This document shows, piece after piece, positions 6,283 to 9,749 of a DNA stretch of 9,749 bases. The position numbers and the translations under genes are program-made. The notes below the pieces were generated by a model. The model worked only from the letters and a program-made list of their open reading frames with translations, made no database searches and was not told the origin of the DNA. Location: the NCBI GenBank assembly GCA_030638405.1, contig DAOWER010000021.1:1-9749 (forward strand). Direction: 5' to 3'. Position 1 is the stretch's first letter. Every line of letters begins with the position of its first letter. This DNA comes from Candidatus Eiseniibacteriota bacterium. Lineage in GTDB: Bacteria; Joyebacterota; Joyebacteria; Joyebacterales; Joyebacteraceae.

Positions 6283-7862
6283 CGCGCCCCCGTTGCGTGC
6301 CGTGAGCCCGGCGCACCATCAGAGGAGACACTCCCGCGCGCGGTCGGGCCGGCTCCCCCGGTCATTGCGACGCCCAGCTCCTCCTCCCCCACACGGCCAC
6401 CCTCGAACTCAGCGACGATCTTCCCACCGTACATGACGGCGATGCGATCGGAGAGCGTCATGATCTCCGTAAGCTCCGCCGAGATCAGGAGTATCGCAGC
6501 ACCCTGGTCTCTCATCTTGAGCAGGCTGGTGTGGACGAACTCGATGGCTCCGATGTCGACGCCGCGCGTGGGCTGGGAGGCGACGAGAAGCGCGGGCCCG
6601 CCGTCGAACTCGCGGGCGACGATGAGCTTCTGCTGGTTCCCGCCCGACAGGTGGCCCGCATCCACGTCCGGGTCGCGCGGCCTCAGGTCGTGCTCCTCTA
6701 TCAGCCGCTCGGCGTGCGTGCGGATGTCGCCGAGGGAAAGAAGACCTCGACTGGAGAACGGCTCCCGGTGATGTCTGCCGAGCACCAGGTTCTCCGCCAT
6801 CGTGAAGCCGAGAACGAGCCCGCGCGCCTGCCGGTCCTCCGGTATGTGGGCGACGCCGAGGTCGCGGACCTGTCGGGGGGACCTGTTCGTGGTCTCCCTG
6901 CCTGACACGGTGACGCTCCCCGCGCTCGCCTTCCGAAGACCGGTGATGACCTCGACCAGCTCCGTCTGCCCGTTGCCCTGGACACCGGCTACCCCCAGAA
7001 CCTCCCCCGAGCGCACTTCGAGGTCGATCCCCTCGAGCACGTGCGAGCCCTTCCTGCCGACCGCCGAAAGCCGCGAGACCTGAAGCACCGGCTCGCCGAG
7101 CCTCGCCTGCTCCTTGGTAACACGGAGGAGCACATCGCGGCCCACCATTATCCTGGCGAGCTCCTCCTTGGTGGTCGCTGCGGCGGACACCACACCCGCC
7201 ACGCGGCCGTCGCGCATGACCGTGATGCGATCGGCCAGCTCGAGGACCTCTTCCAGCTTGTGCGTGATGAAAATGATGGTCCGCCCGGCGTCACGAAGGG
7301 CCCGGAGGATGACGAACAGTTCGCGCACCTCCTGGGGAGTCAGCACACCGGTGGGCTCGTCCAAGATGAGGATCTTCGCGCCCCTGTAGAGCACCTTCAC
7401 TATCTCGACGCGCTGCTCGAGCCCCACCGACAGGTTCTCTATGAGCTCGTCGGGGTCGAGCGACAGGCCGTACTCCGACGAAAGCTGCCGCACACGCTCG
7501 CGGGACGCCGCAGCGTCGAAAAGACAGCAGCCGCGCACGGGCTCGGCACCCAGCACGACGTTCTCGGCGACGGTCAGCGTATCGACCAGCATGAAGTGCT
7601 GGTGGACCATCCCCACCCCCTCGCGAATCGCGTCCGCGGGACGGTGTCCGGACAGCTCTCTACCCCACAGCAGGATCTCGCCTCCGTCCGGAGGCGTCAA
7701 CCCGTAGAGCACCTTCATGATGGTGGATTTGCCGGCGCCGTTCTCGCCGACGATCGCGTGGATCTCCCCCTCCTCAACGTCGAGGTCCACGCGGTCGTTG
7801 GCAAGCGCACGCGGGTAGCGCTTCGTTATGCCTCGCATCTGGACCGCGTGGCGTTCCGACAT
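6279..7862 (-). CDS. Double-domain ABC ATPase of nucleoside importer (NupO/PnrE type)
   Basis: This 527-residue protein has two fused ATPase domains and energises BMP-type nucleoside uptake. Domain 1 has an intact Walker A (GENGAGKST, 39-47), the Q-loop in VHQHF (Q88), LSVG signature (144-147), Walker B ILILDE (164-169) and switch histidine H201. Domain 2 has a degenerate Walker A (GVQGNGQT, 293-300, with Q in place of K), signature LSGGNQQ (405-411) and Walker B LLVASQ with SQ in place of DE. This asymmetry is normal for sugar/nucleoside ATPases of this type, so one catalytic site should do most of the hydrolysis. A polar tail rich in Gly, Ser and Ala follows after about residue 501. The ATG at 7862 lies 21 bp after the binding-protein stop, with GGAGG upstream at a rather long spacing. 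The ATPase-to-permease junction overlaps by four bases. Confidence 0.95.
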   Translation of the reverse strand: MSERHAVQMRGITKRYPRALANDRVDLDVEEGEIHAIVGENGAGKSTIMKVLYGLTPPDGGEILLWGRELSGHRPADAIREGVGMVHQHFMLVDTLTVAENVVLGAEPVRGCCLFDAAASRERVRQLSSEYGLSLDPDELIENLSVGLEQRVEIVKVLYRGAKILILDEPTGVLTPQEVRELFVILRALRDAGRTIIFITHKLEEVLELADRITVMRDGRVAGVVSAAATTKEELARIMVGRDVLLRVTKEQARLGEPVLQVSRLSAVGRKGSHVLEGIDLEVRSGEVLGVAGVQGNGQTELVEVITGLRKASAGSVTVSGRETTNRSPRQVRDLGVAHIPEDRQARGLVLGFTMAENLVLGRHHREPFSSRGLLSLGDIRTHAERLIEEHDLRPRDPDVDAGHLSGGNQQKLIVAREFDGGPALLVASQPTRGVDIGAIEFVHTSLLKMRDQGAAILLISAELTEIMTLSDRIAVMYGGKIVAEFEGGRVGEEELGVAMTGGAGPTARGSVSSDGAPGSRHATGAR

Positions 7863-7883
7863 TGAGAGGGCGTCTCCCTCCAG

Positions 7884-8912
7884 CTACTCCGTCGGCACCG
7901 AGATCGTGCCTTCGACGATCGCCTGCCTGGCGTCCTCCACGACCGACAGCATCTCTTCGGTCAGAAGATCTTCGTTGTACTCGTCGACCGCGTAGCCCAC
8001 GCCGTCGTCGGCGAGGCCGAACTCTCTCAGCCCGCCGCTGAAGTTCCCCTCCACGGCGGACTGGACGGTCTTGAACACGGCGTTGTCCACGCGCTTCACC
8101 ATGCTCGTGAGCACGTTCCCGGGCGCCATGTAGTTCTGGTTCGAGTCGACGCCGATCGCCTGCCGGTTGACCTCGCGGGCCGCCTCGATGACACCGTTGC
8201 CGGTGCTGCCGGCGGCGTGGTAAATCACATCTACTCCCCGTCCGTACTGCAGCAGAGCGAGCTCCTTGCCCTTCGCCGGGTCGGCGAACGCCTGCTGAGG
8301 CGTCGCGCCGGCGTAGGCGACCGTCACGGAGACGGCCGGGTTGGCGTACTTCGCTCCCGCGATGTACCCAGCCTCAAACTTATGGATCAACGGGATGTCC
8401 ATGCCCCCGATGAACCCGATCCTTCCCGTCTTGCTGAACAGACCCGCAATGACACCGACGAGGAACGAACCCTCTTCCTCCCTGAACTTCAGGCCCGCCA
8501 GGTTGTCTGGGAGCGTCTCTCCCGGCCTCGGGTCGAAGTCGATGCAGGCAAACTTGACGTCGGGATAGTCGACCGCGACCTTCCGCATCGCATCGCTGAA
8601 GAGGAAACCGACGCCGATGATGATGTCGTACTGCGCCTGGGCCAGCTTCCTGAGGCCGGTCTCCCTGTCGGCGTCCTGCCCGGGCTCAAACTCCGTGTGC
8701 TCGACGCCGAACTGGTCCGCCGCGTGCAGAAGTCCCCGGTAGGCGGAGTCGTTGAACGACTTGTCTCCCTTGCCGCCGACGTCGAATACCATCCCGACCC
8801 TGAGCGCCCCGTCGACACTGCCGGGCTGCTCGGCGCTGCAGCCGCCGAGCATCACGGCAACAGCGGCGGTGATCGCTAAGACGATGAACAGGTGTTCGAT
8901 GGGCTTTCTCAA
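7884..8912 (-). CDS. BMP/PnrA-family nucleoside-binding lipoprotein
   Basis: This 342-residue substrate-binding protein is the receptor of the importer. The signal peptide ends in lipobox LGGC (Cys25), so the protein is membrane-anchored outside the inner membrane. PnrA/Bmp hallmarks are FDVGGKGDKSFNDSAY (43-58, binding-pocket Phe53 and Asn54), EEGSFLVGVIAGL (146-158), GFIGGMDIPLIHKFEAGY (166-183), HAAGSTGNG (232-240) and GVDSNQN (254-260, Asp256). In characterised relatives these pockets hold purine or pyrimidine nucleosides. Ligand preference here cannot be read directly. The start is a TTG at 8912, with a strong GGGGGGAGG five bases before it, and it gives a proper signal peptide. No in-frame ATG lies upstream within the signal. 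It follows the MFS gene by 15 bp, and the ribosome site runs up to that gene's stop codon. Confidence 0.95.
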   Translation of the reverse strand: MRKPIEHLFIVLAITAAVAVMLGGCSAEQPGSVDGALRVGMVFDVGGKGDKSFNDSAYRGLLHAADQFGVEHTEFEPGQDADRETGLRKLAQAQYDIIIGVGFLFSDAMRKVAVDYPDVKFACIDFDPRPGETLPDNLAGLKFREEEGSFLVGVIAGLFSKTGRIGFIGGMDIPLIHKFEAGYIAGAKYANPAVSVTVAYAGATPQQAFADPAKGKELALLQYGRGVDVIYHAAGSTGNGVIEAAREVNRQAIGVDSNQNYMAPGNVLTSMVKRVDNAVFKTVQSAVEGNFSGGLREFGLADDGVGYAVDEYNEDLLTEEMLSVVEDARQAIVEGTISVPTE

Positions 8913-8917
8913 GATGT

Positions 8918-8926
8918 CCTCCCCCC
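8918..8926 (-). promoter_or_regulatory. Strong ribosome binding site fixing the TTG start of the binding protein
   Basis: The minus strand reads GGGGGGAGG, then ACATC, then TTG. The near-ideal Shine-Dalgarno core GGAGG and 5-nt spacing support TTG (8912) as the start. It directly adjoins the MFS stop codon (8930-8928), which points to co-transcription and coupled translation. Confidence 0.7.
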
Positions 8927-8927
8927 G

Positions 8928-9749
8928 TCACTCCCTGGCGGTGGTAACGCCCACGTCCGCGGGCGTGCCTCCCGCTCCGCGGGATTCGGCGGTGTCGAGT
9001 ATCTGTTCGAGTGAACCGTTCGCGCTAGCGCGTCTCATCAGCACGACGAAGGCGACGAGGCCGAGCGCCACCACAAGAGAACCACCCTTGAAGATGAAGT
9101 CAAGGCCGAAGATGCCCGCGAAGAACCCTCCTCCGAGAGGACCCAGGATGAGACCAATGCTCATGCCGCTGTTGAAGAGCGCCAGCACCGTGCCCATGCC
9201 GCCGAATCTCCTCCCGGCCATCGCGGCCATTCCGATCGCCGCGGGGAACCCTAATGCGCTCACGATACCCGTCGCCACCTGCAGGAAGAAGAGGTGTGTG
9301 ATCGTCTGACAGTAGGGGATCGCAAGGATCGCGAGCGCGCTGCCCGCCATTCCGAGCGTCATGAGAAGCGGCTTCGAGACCCGGTCGGCGAGCCTGCCGA
9401 ACGGAATCTGCAGGAACCCGGCGAGCAGGATGTGCGTGGCGAGGAGCAGCCCTATCGTGGACAGCGACGCTCCGAGCGACTCCGCGACGAACGGCAGGAA
9501 CGGGATAACGACTCCCCTCCCGAGCGCGATGACGGACCGGAAGACGATCAGAGCGACGATCACTCCGTGCGACAGGACATCGCGCACGGGCACGCGCTTC
9601 TTCCACCGCTCGCGGTGGATCCCGACCTCCGGAAGCAGGAGCAGAACAAGGAGGAACGCCAGGGCCGACAGAGAGCCCATGACAATGAACGGCGCCGACA
9701 TGCCGAACCTGTCCGCGAGCGGGCCACCAAGAAGCGGACCGATGCCGAA
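8928..9749 (-). CDS. Major facilitator superfamily transporter (5' end beyond window)
   Basis: The visible 273 residues run from the window edge, where the frame is open, to TGA at 8928. The fragment starts within the motif-C region of helix 5 (GIGPLLGGPLADRFG), a signature of the 12-helix drug/metabolite exporter branch. The central cytoplasmic loop follows (HRERWKKRVP). Then come about six more helices, including the second-half motif A-like loop GRLADRVSKP and a glycine-rich helix with GLILGPLGGGFFAG. The C-terminus is a polar tail of about 30 residues. An ATG at 9701 is internal to this reading and is not the real start. The substrate is unknown. It lies 15 bp before the nucleoside-binding protein on the same strand, so it could export or exchange a related metabolite; this is inference. 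Confidence 0.88.
   Translation of the reverse strand, partial: FGIGPLLGGPLADRFGMSAPFIVMGSLSALAFLLVLLLLPEVGIHRERWKKRVPVRDVLSHGVIVALIVFRSVIALGRGVVIPFLPFVAESLGASLSTIGLLLATHILLAGFLQIPFGRLADRVSKPLLMTLGMAGSALAILAIPYCQTITHLFFLQVATGIVSALGFPAAIGMAAMAGRRFGGMGTVLALFNSGMSIGLILGPLGGGFFAGIFGLDFIFKGGSLVVALGLVAFVVLMRRASANGSLEQILDTAESRGAGGTPADVGVTTARE

Noticed and set aside
5165..6331. Upstream extension of the MurJ reading frame, giving a 956-residue protein
   Set aside because: The extra part is Arg/Gly/His-rich and overlaps the well-supported permease 1 in another frame. The GTG at 5164 has a ribosome site and gives a near-normal MurJ.
6279..7862. Degenerate second ATPase site read as an inactivated domain
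   Set aside because: The Q for K in Walker A and SQ for DE in Walker B are usual in the second half of this ATPase family, so they do not indicate decay.

Overview
GC-rich bacterial DNA in which every supported gene lies on the minus strand, so transcription runs from position 9749 towards 1. Three proteins start with a lipobox signal peptide, and one gene belongs to the MurJ/MviN family, so this is a walled bacterium. The phylum cannot be fixed from the sequence. The Fn3-bearing secreted lipoproteins and the GC bias fit an uncultured, probably Gram-negative lineage; that is a guess.

Layout in transcription order. (1) 9749-8928: the C-terminal two thirds of a major facilitator transporter, cut by the window edge. 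(2) 8912-7884: BMP/PnrA-type nucleoside-binding lipoprotein. (3) 7862-6279: double-domain ABC ATPase. (4) 6282-5164: first permease. (5) 5164-3461: MurJ-family MOP flippase. (6) 3349-2447: second permease. (7) 2434-422: large lipoprotein metallophosphoesterase. A hairpin terminator follows at 369-343. After it come a near-consensus sigma70-type promoter (339-311), a structured leader, and (8) 233-1: the start of another lipoprotein, cut by the left edge.

Genes 1-7 are tightly packed, with gaps of 12-21 bp or 1-4 bp overlaps, except for 111 bp before the second permease. They look like one operon whose promoter lies outside the window. Items 2, 3, 4 and 6 form a complete BMP-family ABC importer of the PnrABCDE / NupNOPQ type, which takes up nucleosides. 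The unusual points are the MurJ-like gene wedged between the two permease genes, and the surface phosphoesterase at the end of the operon. That enzyme could release phosphate or nucleosides from organic phosphates outside the cell, which is inference.

I found no CRISPR array, transposon, tRNA, rRNA or recognisable riboswitch, and nothing that is convincingly a new system. The points worth following up are the operon arrangement, variant active-site motifs in the phosphoesterase, lysines in place of key arginines in the MurJ-like protein, and the compact terminator/promoter/leader between 234 and 421.
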